Positions 27,220 through 37,329 of a stretch of 64,000 bases of DNA are shown here, one piece after another (position 1 is the first letter of the stretch; each line of letters begins with the position of its first letter). The DNA is from Catenovulum maritimum (GTDB lineage: Bacteria; Pseudomonadota; Gammaproteobacteria; Enterobacterales; Alteromonadaceae): positions 1 to 64,000 of the forward strand of contig NZ_KQ130483.1 of NCBI RefSeq assembly GCF_001050375.1. The letters run 5' to 3'. The position numbers and the translations under genes were made by a program. The notes below the pieces were generated by a model. That model saw nothing but the letters and a program-made list of their open reading frames with translations, searched no databases and was not told the origin of the DNA.

Positions 27220-30200
27220 ATGCTAAAATTTTTAAAAATTTTCATATTACCTTTAGTTGGCATCAGTGCGGTTAGTTGTGGTGATAGTAATCAATCGCCT
27301 GACGACAAAGTAGCATTTTCTAATACCAATATTAATCAATTAGACGTTTCTGAAAAAAAATTCCCAAGTATCTTTAGCCGAAATATTCAAACGGAAACGC
27401 CTCAATTAGCCAGAAAATTTAGCGCGACAGCGAATATTATTTCTCCGACAACAGATTTCACTAAGATAACAAATAGCGATTGGACTACTACTTTTTCTCA
27501 TTTAGCGAGTGACATAAGTGGAAATTTTTATACTCGCTTTAATTTAACGACTGAAGTAAGTAATACAGAACCTTTAACGGATATTTATTTAAGTTTTTCT
27601 AATTCAGATATCGCTTTAAAAGTTTGCTCACCTTGCGTTTCACCTTATGATTACACTGTCACTGGGGTAAATCCACTTGACTTTCAACTTTCGGATGGCG
27701 CTTTAACACTTGAATTGTGGGGTCAAGCAGAAAATGATGATGAGTCGACAATTCGCCTGCTAGGAAGCCAAACTTTTAATTGGAATAAACAAAATATAAC
27801 TTTGGCATCTGAATATAAAAACAACAAGATAAGCTTAACATGGACGCAACCAACAGACGCCCACACTCGATATAATATTTACCTTGAAAACCTAGTATCA
27901 GGTAATAAAAATCAGAGATTATCTTATGTCGGAAATGCATTTGAAACAGATTACGATTTAGCAGATGGGGCGTTAAGCATACAAGTTACAGGGATAGATG
28001 CACACGGAGAAAGTGCTTTTTCAAATATAATAAACCTAAATAATACGGCCCCTGTTGCAACAACTGACACGTTTGAAGCAATAGAAGATACAAATTTAAC
28101 CAACCAAAATATTTTAGCCAACGATTTTGACATAGATCAGCATTCTCTGACTGTGGCAACACAATCTATCGGTACATTTAGTACTGATAAAAATGGTCAA
28201 ATTTCAATTGATATATCAGGTAATATAACTTATTTAGCAGCACAAAATTTCAATGGTATAGATAGTTTTAGTTATACACTGGTAGATCAACTTGGTTTAG
28301 AAAGTCAGGGACTGATTAATTTTATCGTCTCGAACGTGAATGATGCGCCAATAACATTAAATGACCTGATTACATTAGACACTGACAGTATTTTCATTAG
28401 TTATGCTGATTTATTTAGCAACGATTTGGATTTAGAAAATAGTCCACTGACGATAGCTAGTTTTAGCGCTCCGTTAAATGGCTCATTAACTCCGACGACA
28501 GGCGGTTTCAATTATCAAACTAACACAGGGTTTGTTGGCATTGATACCTTTACTTATTCAGCTAAAGATGCAGATGGTGCCCTATCTAATACTAGTCAAG
28601 TGTTTCTAAAAGTAGGTAGTACAGATAATACCCTATTAGCTGTTGACGATAATTTCACACTTAATGAAGATAGTTTTATACAGGCAAATTTAATAGCTAA
28701 TGATTTATTTGAATCAGATATTGCAATTGAAATAAACTTTATACAAGCTGTCTCTCATGGGGTGCTAATACTGGGAGATAATGGCTCAATTACCTATACA
28801 CCCAATGCAAATTTTACAGGTTCAGATAGTTTTGTTTACCAAATTGAGCAAGGCGGTCAAACCGCTCAAGCTTTAGTTAAACTATCAGTAAATAATATTA
28901 ATGATGCCCCCCAAACCATAGCAGACGTATATACAGTCGATTCAGGCAATATTTTAGTCGTCAATAGTATGCTTGGCGTACTGGCTAACGATACTGATTT
29001 GGAATCAACAAGTTTAACCGCACAATTAGGTTCTAAAACGCCGAGTTCAGGTAGTTTAGATTTCAGTCAAGATGGTAGTTTTACTTACCAAGCTAGTAGT
29101 GATTTTGTTGGTACTATAGTATTTAGTTACTTAGCCCAAGATCAAGATGGTGCTGAGACCGAACAAGATGTAATGATTAACGTATTAGCAGCTAATAAAG
29201 TACCTGTGGCAAATAATAGCACCCAAACCATAGATGAAGATTTTGTATTAACCGCTCCATTTACAGCTTTAGCAAGTGATCCAGAATCGTCTCCGTTAAC
29301 ATTTAAAATATCAGTTCAACCAACAAACGGTTCGGTTGAAATTACCGATAGCGCAATCATCTACACTCCGAATGCTAACTTCAATGGCCAAGACTCTTAT
29401 TCGTTTATTGCTAATGATGGGAAAGATGATTCAAATGAAGCAAAAATCACCATATTAGTAAATTCTGTCAATGATTCACCGGTTAAAGTAAGTGATGTGC
29501 CACTTGAAGTTAGTGAAGGCGCTATCCTAAATATTCCAGATTTGACCCAAATCATTAACGATCCGGACCAAGATACCTTAGTTTTTAGTCATATACAGAA
29601 TGATATAACCTTAGGTACTGTTGAATTAATCGATAATCAAGTTAACTATACACCACCATCTAGCCTATCTGTCGACACTGTAGACTCATTTACAATTGCC
29701 GCGAATGATAATTTAGGTGGTTTAGTCAGTTTTACTTTCAATGTCAATGTGAAAGCCGTTAACGATAAACCACAAATTCAAGATGCGGAATTCAACATTA
29801 CCGAAGACACTTCGCTAGTTATTACTCTTGACGACATTTCAAGTGATGAAGAAACGAGTTCGAGTGAATTAATATACAAAGTTGAATCAGTTTCTAGTGG
29901 TCACCCTATCGATGAAATTACTTTAATTTCTGGTAATACTTTAACTTACACGCCTAAATTAAATGATACTCAAGGTGACATTCTAAATCTAAGTGTGAAT
30001 GACGGTGAGTTTACCGTCACGGCTAATATTACAATTAATATAAATCCAGTAAATGATGCACCTGTAACACAAGATGCTAGTTTTAATATAATCGCTACAG
30101 ATCAAGTCAAAATTGATCTGTCTGAATATGTTACGGATGTCGACAGTGATAGCTTTAGCTTCCAGATTGTTGACAATGGCAGAACCGAAGGTGAAATAGG

Positions 30201-32136
30201 CACTGCTAGTCTCTCTGGAAATATTTTAACTTATAACGCCAGCGCTATTACAGATAATCAAACCGATTCTATTGTTTTTATCGCTTTAGATGATAATCAA
30301 TTACCTTCGAATCAATCTAGCCTAGTTATCAATGTTGCACCTGAAACCCTACCGAGATTAATATCAAGTTCATCACTAGCACTTGAAAACGCGAGTAAGG
30401 TAATACTAGATGGTGATTTTGCATATGTCGCCAGCAATCAATTTATTAGTGTATACAATATTAGCGATAAAACAGCACCACAGCACATAATAGATTATCA
30501 AGCTAAGAATGAAATATTAGATTTAGAAATAGGAACCAACTTGCTATTTTTAGCTTTGGGTACTCATGGCGTTGAAATACTCGATATTACAACGCCAAGC
30601 CAAGTTAACCTGAAACAAGCCTTTGGAACCGAAGGTAAAGCACTTGATATAGCCATGCAAGGCGAAGTTATGTACCTTGCGGTAGATGATGCAGGTTTAG
30701 CTATCTACTACATAGGTAAGGCGAGTGAAACGCCGGTTAAACTAGATTCCTCTAGTTTGTTTGCTAATTTCAACCAAGTCTATTCAGTCTCGTATAATTT
30801 AAAATATCTAGTTTTAGCTACAGGCTCAGAGTTAATCATTATTGATCAAAATGATTTATTAAACACCGACAACAGCTTGAAATACTCGAATTATCAAGTT
30901 CCAAGTGGGACAACTAGTATTAGTTTATATGATGACAAATTACATTATAGTTGCAGCGCTTGCGGCTACGTGATTCTAGACATTTCACAATCGAATATTA
31001 ATCAGATAACTCAATTATCTTCGACGACAAGTGTCAGTACAAACCAAATCTACCAAACGTTAGATAAAAGTTTTTTAATTGATGTAATGAATAATAACTC
31101 AGTCAAAATAACAGATCTGAGTTCACTGCAAATAACGCCAGTAGATTTAAATATAAATGAAGTAACAGGAATATCCGCTGATACAAGCTATATTTATACT
31201 GTTTCTAAACAAACTGGTCAGTTCAATATCATAAAATATCGAAACCTAGATAAAGTCATTATTCCTGATACAAGCGACATGACTGATGGGACGACAGGTT
31301 TCGAATCTCAATTTAATATGAGTTACACAAATTGGTTAGATAATAATAAACTAACCCAAGGCGCTTTGTTTAATATTGCTGCTATCGTCAATTTTAATAA
31401 CCTAGTATCCAATACTGCAATGCCAGTTAAAGTAGACTTCAAAATTAATGATGAGTCTGTATATACGGATTCAAATTGGCCATACCATGCAGTGCTCACT
31501 GCTCCGGTAAGCGCTAGTATGAATATGTTAATATCTGTTGAATACAAGGGATTTACTCACAATTACAGCCTACCTAATATTACATTAGAAGTTGATTCCG
31601 ATTCAGATGGCATTAATGATCTAGCCGAAACTCAAATTTACTCTAGTAATACAGAGTTAATCGACTCAGATGCCGATGGTTTATCAGACACAATTGAAAG
31701 GTTAATAAAAACAAGTATTAATGCACCAGATACAGATAGTGACGATATTAATGATGGAGATGAATATTTAGCAGGCACAGACCCTAAAAATGACGATACG
31801 ACAGCTGCTAGTCTAACCGGTACTTCACCTAGCGATAATCAATTCGAGGTTTGTGAATTAACTAATATCTTTGTTAATTACAATGAAGCCGTTAAAGTTG
31901 CAGATATAGCTAACAATTTGATTAAAGTAACCGATTCGCAACTAAACGCAGTTACAGGGACATTAGAGCAATCGACTGATAAAATGTCATTCACCTTTAC
32001 ACCAAGCTCAAGTCTTATGCAAAATGAATCATATACTGTATCAGTATCAGCAGTTAAGGATTTAGCTGGAAATCAAACTCCTGGATTCAACCTGGGCTTT
32101 ACCACAACGGCCTCTATTAGCTCAGCCTGTCTTTAA
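27220..32136 (+). CDS. Giant multi-repeat lipoprotein: cadherin-like, LVIVD and Ca-binding repeats
   Basis: 1638 residues. A signal peptide ends in a lipobox (VSC, about Cys20). An N-terminal region of about 200 is followed by an Fn3-like segment, then tandem cadherin-like (tandem-95) repeats, each opening with NDAP-type linkers (about residues 275, 370, 465, 560, 655, 750, 848 and 945). Next come LVIVD beta-propeller-like repeats (about 1045-1340; VEILDITTPSQV), type-3 calcium-binding repeats rich in DSDxDGxxD (about 1455-1535) and a C-terminal Big_5 Ig-like domain. This is a surface-exposed adhesin or matrix protein (inference). Single gene with its own terminator; no type I exporter or sortase gene nearby. 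Confidence 0.8.
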   Translation: MLKFLKIFILPLVGISAVSCGDSNQSPDDKVAFSNTNINQLDVSEKKFPSIFSRNIQTETPQLARKFSATANIISPTTDFTKITNSDWTTTFSHLASDISGNFYTRFNLTTEVSNTEPLTDIYLSFSNSDIALKVCSPCVSPYDYTVTGVNPLDFQLSDGALTLELWGQAENDDESTIRLLGSQTFNWNKQNITLASEYKNNKISLTWTQPTDAHTRYNIYLENLVSGNKNQRLSYVGNAFETDYDLADGALSIQVTGIDAHGESAFSNIINLNNTAPVATTDTFEAIEDTNLTNQNILANDFDIDQHSLTVATQSIGTFSTDKNGQISIDISGNITYLAAQNFNGIDSFSYTLVDQLGLESQGLINFIVSNVNDAPITLNDLITLDTDSIFISYADLFSNDLDLENSPLTIASFSAPLNGSLTPTTGGFNYQTNTGFVGIDTFTYSAKDADGALSNTSQVFLKVGSTDNTLLAVDDNFTLNEDSFIQANLIANDLFESDIAIEINFIQAVSHGVLILGDNGSITYTPNANFTGSDSFVYQIEQGGQTAQALVKLSVNNINDAPQTIADVYTVDSGNILVVNSMLGVLANDTDLESTSLTAQLGSKTPSSGSLDFSQDGSFTYQASSDFVGTIVFSYLAQDQDGAETEQDVMINVLAANKVPVANNSTQTIDEDFVLTAPFTALASDPESSPLTFKISVQPTNGSVEITDSAIIYTPNANFNGQDSYSFIANDGKDDSNEAKITILVNSVNDSPVKVSDVPLEVSEGAILNIPDLTQIINDPDQDTLVFSHIQNDITLGTVELIDNQVNYTPPSSLSVDTVDSFTIAANDNLGGLVSFTFNVNVKAVNDKPQIQDAEFNITEDTSLVITLDDISSDEETSSSELIYKVESVSSGHPIDEITLISGNTLTYTPKLNDTQGDILNLSVNDGEFTVTANITININPVNDAPVTQDASFNIIATDQVKIDLSEYVTDVDSDSFSFQIVDNGRTEGEIGTASLSGNILTYNASAITDNQTDSIVFIALDDNQLPSNQSSLVINVAPETLPRLISSSSLALENASKVILDGDFAYVASNQFISVYNISDKTAPQHIIDYQAKNEILDLEIGTNLLFLALGTHGVEILDITTPSQVNLKQAFGTEGKALDIAMQGEVMYLAVDDAGLAIYYIGKASETPVKLDSSSLFANFNQVYSVSYNLKYLVLATGSELIIIDQNDLLNTDNSLKYSNYQVPSGTTSISLYDDKLHYSCSACGYVILDISQSNINQITQLSSTTSVSTNQIYQTLDKSFLIDVMNNNSVKITDLSSLQITPVDLNINEVTGISADTSYIYTVSKQTGQFNIIKYRNLDKVIIPDTSDMTDGTTGFESQFNMSYTNWLDNNKLTQGALFNIAAIVNFNNLVSNTAMPVKVDFKINDESVYTDSNWPYHAVLTAPVSASMNMLISVEYKGFTHNYSLPNITLEVDSDSDGINDLAETQIYSSNTELIDSDADGLSDTIERLIKTSINAPDTDSDDINDGDEYLAGTDPKNDDTTAASLTGTSPSDNQFEVCELTNIFVNYNEAVKVADIANNLIKVTDSQLNAVTGTLEQSTDKMSFTFTPSSSLMQNESYTVSVSAVKDLAGNQTPGFNLGFTTTASISSACL

Positions 32137-32143
32137 ACTATTT

Positions 32144-32168
32144 AAGCTAGGGATTTGGTCCCTAGCTT
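32144..32168 (+). terminator. Terminator of the giant lipoprotein gene
   Basis: Perfect ten-base stem AAGCTAGGGA / TCCCTAGCTT with loop TTTGG, eight bases after the stop codon. The T-tract after it is weak (ATAAAT). Confidence 0.65.
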
Positions 32169-32190
32169 ATAAATAACCTAACATAATTCA

Positions 32191-32571
32191 ATGATATCAA
32201 AATTAACTTTATTTAAACTTTTTACCCTTGCTTACTTTATTTTTACCAGTTTTTTATTTTTTAAACCTATCAATATAGAAGGCACTCAATTATTTCCACA
32301 TTTTGATAAACTCGCTCACTGTCTGGTTTTTCTCTCTTTATCTTTTTTAGTTGAACTATGCATCAACAATAATCACAAACAAAAAATTGTTTACTTGGCT
32401 TGCTATGGCGCTTTAGTTGAAATTATTCAAGGCAGTTTCTTTAATAGAGAAATGAGTTTTCTAGATTGGTTAGCCGATATTCTTGGTATTGTTATTTTTT
32501 ATTTTATTTTTTTTAAGACGAAATTCTCATGTATACGATTGTGGGTAATGGCGCAGTTGCGTCCTTGTTAA
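32191..32571 (+). CDS. VanZ-like membrane protein
   Basis: 126 residues with about four membrane helices. The segment PHFDKLAHCLVFLSLSFL and the later VEIIQG...SFLDWLADILG match the VanZ-like family (conserved KxxH, E and D residues in the membrane). The molecular role of stand-alone VanZ proteins in gammaproteobacteria is unclear. Its 3' end overlaps the next gene by 43 bases, so the last dozen residues (ending MAQLRPC) are encoded inside the panE-like frame. Confidence 0.75.
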   Translation: MISKLTLFKLFTLAYFIFTSFLFFKPINIEGTQLFPHFDKLAHCLVFLSLSFLVELCINNNHKQKIVYLACYGALVEIIQGSFFNREMSFLDWLADILGIVIFYFIFFKTKFSCIRLWVMAQLRPC

Positions 32572-33410
32572 CAGCTGCTTTATTTCAGCATAAGTTAAAA
32601 TACCAAGTAATTTTAAAACCAGAGCATAAGGCAAGTTTTTACCAGTTAGCATGCCTTAATGCTAAACAATTAAAAGTTCCCTTACCTAGATATGACTTCA
32701 AAGAAAAAATTGATTTTTTAATTCTACCGATAAAAGCATACCAAGTTGAAAACACTTTAAAGCAATTAAAAAATCAACTAGAGCCCAATGCAACCTTAGT
32801 GCTATTACACAATGGCATGGGCACAGAAGAAATCGTAAATGAGCTATTACCCAATGCTAGGGTTATCTTAGCCACTACAACCCATGGCGCCTATAAACCC
32901 CAACTTAACCAAGTAAACCAAACCGGTCTCGGCGAGACTTATTTTGGCAGTACCACAGAACAAACAGCCAACCAGAAATTGAATGAGTTGATCAATGCTT
33001 GGCAACCAGCTTATTGGAGTCAAGATATAAGCCAAAAGCTATGGCTTAAACTCGCTATCAATACAGCGATTAATCCGCTCACCGCAATTTATCAGGTTAA
33101 AAATGGTGAATTATTAAAAGCTGATTGGCGTAATCAATTAATAGATATTGCCTATGAAATTAACCAAGCTGCGTTAGCTAAAAGTATTCATCTAACTCAA
33201 AATGATATTTTAGAGCAAATTTTAACGGTTGCTGACAAGACCAAAGATAATTTTTCATCAATGAATAGAGATGTATTCTATAAAAGAAAAACTGAAATAG
33301 ATTTTATAAATGGATATTTATTGAATATTGCAGCTGAAAATCAACTTCAGCTGCCTACTATTGAAACTTTATATAACAAAGTTAAAGCGCTTGAGGTTGA
33401 AACACTTTAA
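32529..33410 (+). CDS. panE: Ketopantoate reductase family protein (PanE/ApbA-like)
   Basis: NADPH-dependent reduction of 2-dehydropantoate to pantoate in coenzyme A synthesis is the family reaction. The 293 residues start at once with a Rossmann motif (GNGAVAS, 6-12), have the NG segment LLHNGMGTEE and the catalytic-Lys helix KLWLKLAINTAINPLTA. The start cannot be moved downstream without losing the Rossmann strand, so the 43-base overlap with the VanZ-like gene is real. Its 3' end overlaps convergent thiI by 29 bases. PanE paralogues exist, so the exact substrate is likely but not certain. Confidence 0.8.
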   Translation: MYTIVGNGAVASLLTAALFQHKLKYQVILKPEHKASFYQLACLNAKQLKVPLPRYDFKEKIDFLILPIKAYQVENTLKQLKNQLEPNATLVLLHNGMGTEEIVNELLPNARVILATTTHGAYKPQLNQVNQTGLGETYFGSTTEQTANQKLNELINAWQPAYWSQDISQKLWLKLAINTAINPLTAIYQVKNGELLKADWRNQLIDIAYEINQAALAKSIHLTQNDILEQILTVADKTKDNFSSMNRDVFYKRKTEIDFINGYLLNIAAENQLQLPTIETLYNKVKALEVETL

Positions 33411-34839
33411 CGTTTTTATGACCCTGTTCAATCAAGTATAGAGCTTGTAGTTTACTCATGACGCCTTTTTTACAATACAATAAATACTCTTTAGATTGAT
33501 CTAATTCAGAGTATTTATTGGCAATTTTAAAAAATGGGATATGAAGGATTTCTTGCCCCGCTATTTCTAATGGGTCACTCTCTTCTTCTTCATCTGACCT
33601 AACATCAATAATCACCTGGTTAGCGTTAAGTTCTGAGATGACCTCTACTTCCGATACAGTATCTTTTGCTTCAATGTTTAAATCTTTAATGTCATAAATT
33701 TTAGCATCATTGACGACTTGCTCAATTAACGGCATATGGAAATTTGCCTCTGTAGCTTCCACTTTATGCAAGGGTGCAGCAACATTCGGCTTTTGAGAAA
33801 TAACGCCACAATATTCAGGCATAGTTTTGGCAAAATCTTCTGTGCCGATTTCTCGAGCAATATTAATAATATCTTGCTTATCCATAGCAACTAGTGGACG
33901 AACTATTAAGGTTTCACTCACTCTATCAATCACATTCAAATTAGTAACAGTTTGGCTTGAAACTTGACCTAAGGCTTCGCCAGTAACTAAAGCTTTAATC
34001 CCTAATTTTTCAGCGGCAATAGAAGCAGCTCTGACCATCATACGTTTGAGGACAACTCCCATTAAGCCAGAGTCTATATTTTCTAATATTTCAGCGACAA
34101 CAGGCTGAAAATCAACAGCAACAAATTTAACTCGGTGAGATTCACCATATTTTTGCCATAAGAAATGAGAAACCTGCTTAACGCCAATTTCATGAGCACT
34201 GCCACCTAAATTAAAGAAGATATAATGCGTTTTCAGTCCGCGGCGCATCATTAAATAGGTAGAAACGCCCGAATCAAACCCACCAGAAATCAGAGATAAG
34301 ACCGCATCTTGAGTAGCAATTGGGAAACCACCTAAACCAACATGCTGTTGAATGTTTAAAAATAGTTTTTGATTTGCCACTTCCAATTTAACCGTCACTT
34401 CAGGCTTAGTTAGTTGAACCCTAGCAGACTCAACATTTTGGTTTAGTGCACCGCCCACATACCTTTCTAAATCTTTTGAAGCAAAATCATGCGTTCCACG
34501 ACGTTTTACTCGAACACAAAAACCTTTGTTTTCAATTGATTTACTAAAAAGCTGGCAAACTAAATCAGCAGTCGTATCAAAATCTGTGTATTCATACTCT
34601 TTGACTTCAATAAAATGAGTGATGCCAGGGATGCACTTTAACCTTTCAATTAATATGTCTCTTTTAGCTTCACAGCCTCTGACTTCAATGCAATCCCAGC
34701 TTTTTTTAACCCAAGCTTCATCATCTACTTTAATTAGAATATTCTTAATATTACTTTCTAATATTTTAGTAAAACGTAACCTAACCGAACGACTCTTAAT
34801 AGAAATTTCAGGGTGCATTTTGACGATAAATTTGATCAT
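33382..34839 (-). CDS. thiI: tRNA 4-thiouridine synthetase ThiI with rhodanese domain
   Basis: Transfers sulfur to U8 of tRNA and to the thiamine thiazole pathway. The 485 residues match the E. coli form (482): N-terminal ferredoxin-like and THUMP domains (about 1-165), a PP-loop ATPase (SGGFDSGVS), and a C-terminal rhodanese domain whose persulfide Cys is in YCKKGVMS. The partner Cys is in MPEYCGVIS. Monocistronic; the adjacent pomBA and xseB-ispA-dxs order is the one seen in Vibrio and Shewanella. Confidence 0.95.
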   Translation of the reverse strand: MIKFIVKMHPEISIKSRSVRLRFTKILESNIKNILIKVDDEAWVKKSWDCIEVRGCEAKRDILIERLKCIPGITHFIEVKEYEYTDFDTTADLVCQLFSKSIENKGFCVRVKRRGTHDFASKDLERYVGGALNQNVESARVQLTKPEVTVKLEVANQKLFLNIQQHVGLGGFPIATQDAVLSLISGGFDSGVSTYLMMRRGLKTHYIFFNLGGSAHEIGVKQVSHFLWQKYGESHRVKFVAVDFQPVVAEILENIDSGLMGVVLKRMMVRAASIAAEKLGIKALVTGEALGQVSSQTVTNLNVIDRVSETLIVRPLVAMDKQDIINIAREIGTEDFAKTMPEYCGVISQKPNVAAPLHKVEATEANFHMPLIEQVVNDAKIYDIKDLNIEAKDTVSEVEVISELNANQVIIDVRSDEEEESDPLEIAGQEILHIPFFKIANKYSELDQSKEYLLYCKKGVMSKLQALYLIEQGHKNVKVFQPQAL

Positions 34840-34959
34840 AGGAAACGAATTACTCTAGCTGGGATTTAAAACGCAAGATTATATACCTAAACATGGGCAC
34901 TTAGCTAGTTTAGGTGAAGTTGCAACTAGCCTAAAATTCAACAAATTGGAGGGCAACCT

Positions 34960-34982
34960 GAGCTAGATTAAATCTTTAGCTC
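34960..34982 (-). terminator. Weak hairpin after pomB
   Basis: GAGCTA pairs with TAGCTC around GAT/ATC, with a two-base bulge, ten bases past the pomB stop. There is no T-run, so it is only a candidate. Confidence 0.35.
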
Positions 34983-34991
34983 AAGTTTGGT

Positions 34992-35918
34992 TTATTGGGC
35001 TACTGTAATCGGATCTGATTCTTTCGCTTTACCTTGCATGATAGAAATCTCAACCCTTCTATTCTTTCTACGATTGGTCAAAGTTGTATTTGGGACCAAA
35101 GGTCGAGTATCAGCATGACCCACAACAATTAATCGATGTGAATCAAAACCTGTGACTTTTACCATTTCATGGGCTACAGCAACGGCTCTTTTAGAAGATA
35201 AGTCCCAATTAGAAGAATACAATTCAGAAGTAACGTTTTGATTATCTGTATGTCCAGATACTGTTATTTCACCTGGTACTTGAGTCAATAAAGCAGCGAC
35301 TTGTCTTATAATAGGCTTAAACTGAGACTGTAAAAATGCAGAACCCGATGGAAAGGCACCCTTTTCACGGATACGAATAATTATCTGTTGTCCCAAAGAT
35401 TCTAATTCAATCGCACCATCAACTATCTGGTCTTCAAGCTGCTGAGCAATTTTTTTAACCAGCTCACTCACCTGCTCTTCAGAAGCCGTAGACTCAGCTT
35501 GAGATGCCTGTTGGCTTGCCGTTTCTTGTGCTGAGCCGCCTCTTTGGTTACCTCTTTGTTTTTGACGTCCGCCGGCTGAATCTTCATCTCCAGCTTCAAA
35601 TTCCAATACTTGCTGCGTCATCTCAACCGTTTGCTGCTGAATCGTTTCAATTGGTGTTGGATCCGGTCTACCGGGTCTGAATTCTTGTGCAATAACGGAC
35701 GTTCCTTTCGGAATATCTTTAATTTCTAATTTATTTTGAACACCAAAAGCAAATTTCATCGAACCAGCAATCTGCTTAAACTTAAGGACATCCATTTCAG
35801 AGAATGCAAGTAGGAGTACAAAAAAGCACATCAGTAGCGACATTAAATCAGCAAAAGTCCCCATCCACGCAGGTAACCCGGGGGGAGGACATTTACACGG
35901 AGGACAATCATCAGACAT
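34992..35918 (-). CDS. pomB: Sodium-type flagellar stator protein PomB
   Basis: 308-residue stator protein anchoring the flagellar motor to peptidoglycan. A Cys-rich N-terminus (DDCPPCKC) and the single membrane helix with Asp24 (FADLMSLLMCFF) match Vibrio PomB, where Asp24 binds Na+. A flexible Gln/Ser-rich linker (about 95-150) precedes the OmpA-like peptidoglycan-binding domain (about 185-300; TVSGHTDNQ). It starts nine bases after pomA. Sodium rather than proton coupling is inferred from the resemblance to PomB. Confidence 0.93.
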   Translation of the reverse strand: MSDDCPPCKCPPPGLPAWMGTFADLMSLLMCFFVLLLAFSEMDVLKFKQIAGSMKFAFGVQNKLEIKDIPKGTSVIAQEFRPGRPDPTPIETIQQQTVEMTQQVLEFEAGDEDSAGGRQKQRGNQRGGSAQETASQQASQAESTASEEQVSELVKKIAQQLEDQIVDGAIELESLGQQIIIRIREKGAFPSGSAFLQSQFKPIIRQVAALLTQVPGEITVSGHTDNQNVTSELYSSNWDLSSKRAVAVAHEMVKVTGFDSHRLIVVGHADTRPLVPNTTLTNRRKNRRVEISIMQGKAKESDPITVAQ

Positions 35919-35927
35919 TATTAATCC

Positions 35928-36704
35928 CTACTCTTCTGGAACTGCACGTTTAGATTCAGCAATATAATTTTTCAAAATCCCTTCAATAACTCTTGGATTC
36001 TGACCATCTTGGATTCCTAATATTGCATCAAGAATTAAGCTCTGATTTAATTTTTCTTCTTCGGTTCTAATTTGTAATTTTCCCGCTAAAGGCAATGCGA
36101 TAACGTTTGCCAAAAAAGCTCCGTATAAAGTTGTTAATAATGCAACTGCCATTGCAGGTCCGATAGCCTTTGGGTCATCCATGTTAGATAGCATAGCAAC
36201 TAAACCAATAAGCGTACCTATCATACCCATTGCAGGTGCAACGTCGCCAAGTGCTTTTAATAGACCCACCCCAGCTTCATGACGCTCTGTTGTCAATAAT
36301 ATATCTTTAGATAAAGTTGCCTTTACGACTTCGCCATCATGTCCATCAACTAACATATCCACCCCTTTACGCATAAATGGATTGTCAATTTCAGCTTCTT
36401 CTAATGCTAAGAACCCACCTTTACGTGCAGCGTCAGCCATATCAACAGCCTTCTGAATTAATTCCTCAGGTGATTCTATTTTAAACATAAAGGCTTTGCC
36501 CATTATTTTGCCGATGCCAACAAACTGCCCCATTGTATAATTTGACATGACAACAAATATTGAGCCGACGAATACAATTAAAACTGATTGTACGTCCACA
36601 AACATCATTATATCGCCAGCTAAGAACATAGCTGCCAACACAAAACCTATTGCACCTAGTAGACCAATTAGCGTTGCTAAATCCACTGTTTCCTCCAAAG
36701 ACAA
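35928..36704 (-). CDS. pomA: Sodium-type flagellar stator protein PomA
   Basis: 258-residue inner-membrane protein with four membrane helices (about 10-28, 32-52, 150-170 and 182-205) and a large cytoplasmic loop. It opens MSLEETVDLATLIGLL, close to Vibrio PomA (253 residues). The segment GLLKALGDVAPAMGMIGTLIGLV carries the conserved Pro of the third helix. With PomB it forms the torque-generating ion channel. Confidence 0.93.
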   Translation of the reverse strand: MSLEETVDLATLIGLLGAIGFVLAAMFLAGDIMMFVDVQSVLIVFVGSIFVVMSNYTMGQFVGIGKIMGKAFMFKIESPEELIQKAVDMADAARKGGFLALEEAEIDNPFMRKGVDMLVDGHDGEVVKATLSKDILLTTERHEAGVGLLKALGDVAPAMGMIGTLIGLVAMLSNMDDPKAIGPAMAVALLTTLYGAFLANVIALPLAGKLQIRTEEEKLNQSLILDAILGIQDGQNPRVIEGILKNYIAESKRAVPEE

Positions 36705-37083
36705 TAAGTAAACAAACTTATAGTGATAGTATTGATAAAAACCGTCAATAAATTAACTATAGTGCTGATTTATTGAGTTATTTAGTTATTAATTCTTTTC
36801 TTAGCAAATATTAAGCCGATGTTTTATAAAATATATATCGGCACAACTGTAATATTGTTTAACCTGAAGTTGGTAATAATGCATCTGGCCTTTGTTTTGA
36901 AATGACAAAAATTTATTCCATGATTCAAGTTAGCTACTTTTTCTTTATTGTATACGGGTTTATCAGATTAACCAAAAACTTGTCTATTTCTTTTTTAGCC
37001 TAAAATCAGCAATTTCATTTGACCCAAAAGCATAGCTAATGTAGTGTTTCGCCCTTTTATAATCGGCATTGCGAGATACATAA
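36705..37083. other. Divergent promoter region pomA / xseB
   Basis: 380 bases without a gene. It is AT-rich. A small hairpin GCCGAT / ATCGGC sits at 36815-36842, and a perfect TATAAT at 37058-37063, 21 bases before xseB, lacks a matching -35. No operator or RNA was recognised. Confidence 0.3.
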
Positions 37084-37329
37084 ATGGCAGCTAAAAAACC
37101 TGAGAACATGAGCTTAGAAGAAAGTATGTCTGAGCTAGAAAACTTAGTCGGTCAACTAGAACATGGTGATCTCGCTTTAGAAGACGCACTCAAACAATAT
37201 GAGCGTGGTATAGCTTTGGTCAGATCAGGTCAAAATAAGCTTGAAGCTGCCGAGCAAAAAATCAAAATTTTAAGTCAAACAAATGACGAATTTTCCCTAT
37301 CAGACACTAGTTTAGAGAATTTAAAATAG
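37084..37329 (+). CDS. xseB: Exodeoxyribonuclease VII small subunit
   Basis: 81-residue small subunit that associates with XseA to form exonuclease VII. The pattern MSLEESMSELENLVGQLEHGDLALEDALKQYERGI is diagnostic (two helices of a coiled hairpin). First gene of the xseB-ispA-dxs operon; its TAG stop is directly followed by the ispA ATG. xseA is not in the window, which is normal. Confidence 0.95.
   Translation: MAAKKPENMSLEESMSELENLVGQLEHGDLALEDALKQYERGIALVRSGQNKLEAAEQKIKILSQTNDEFSLSDTSLENLK

Noticed and set aside
37019-37063. TTGACC with TATAAT as a xseB promoter
   Set aside because: The two hexamers are over 30 bases apart, so they cannot form one sigma-70 promoter.
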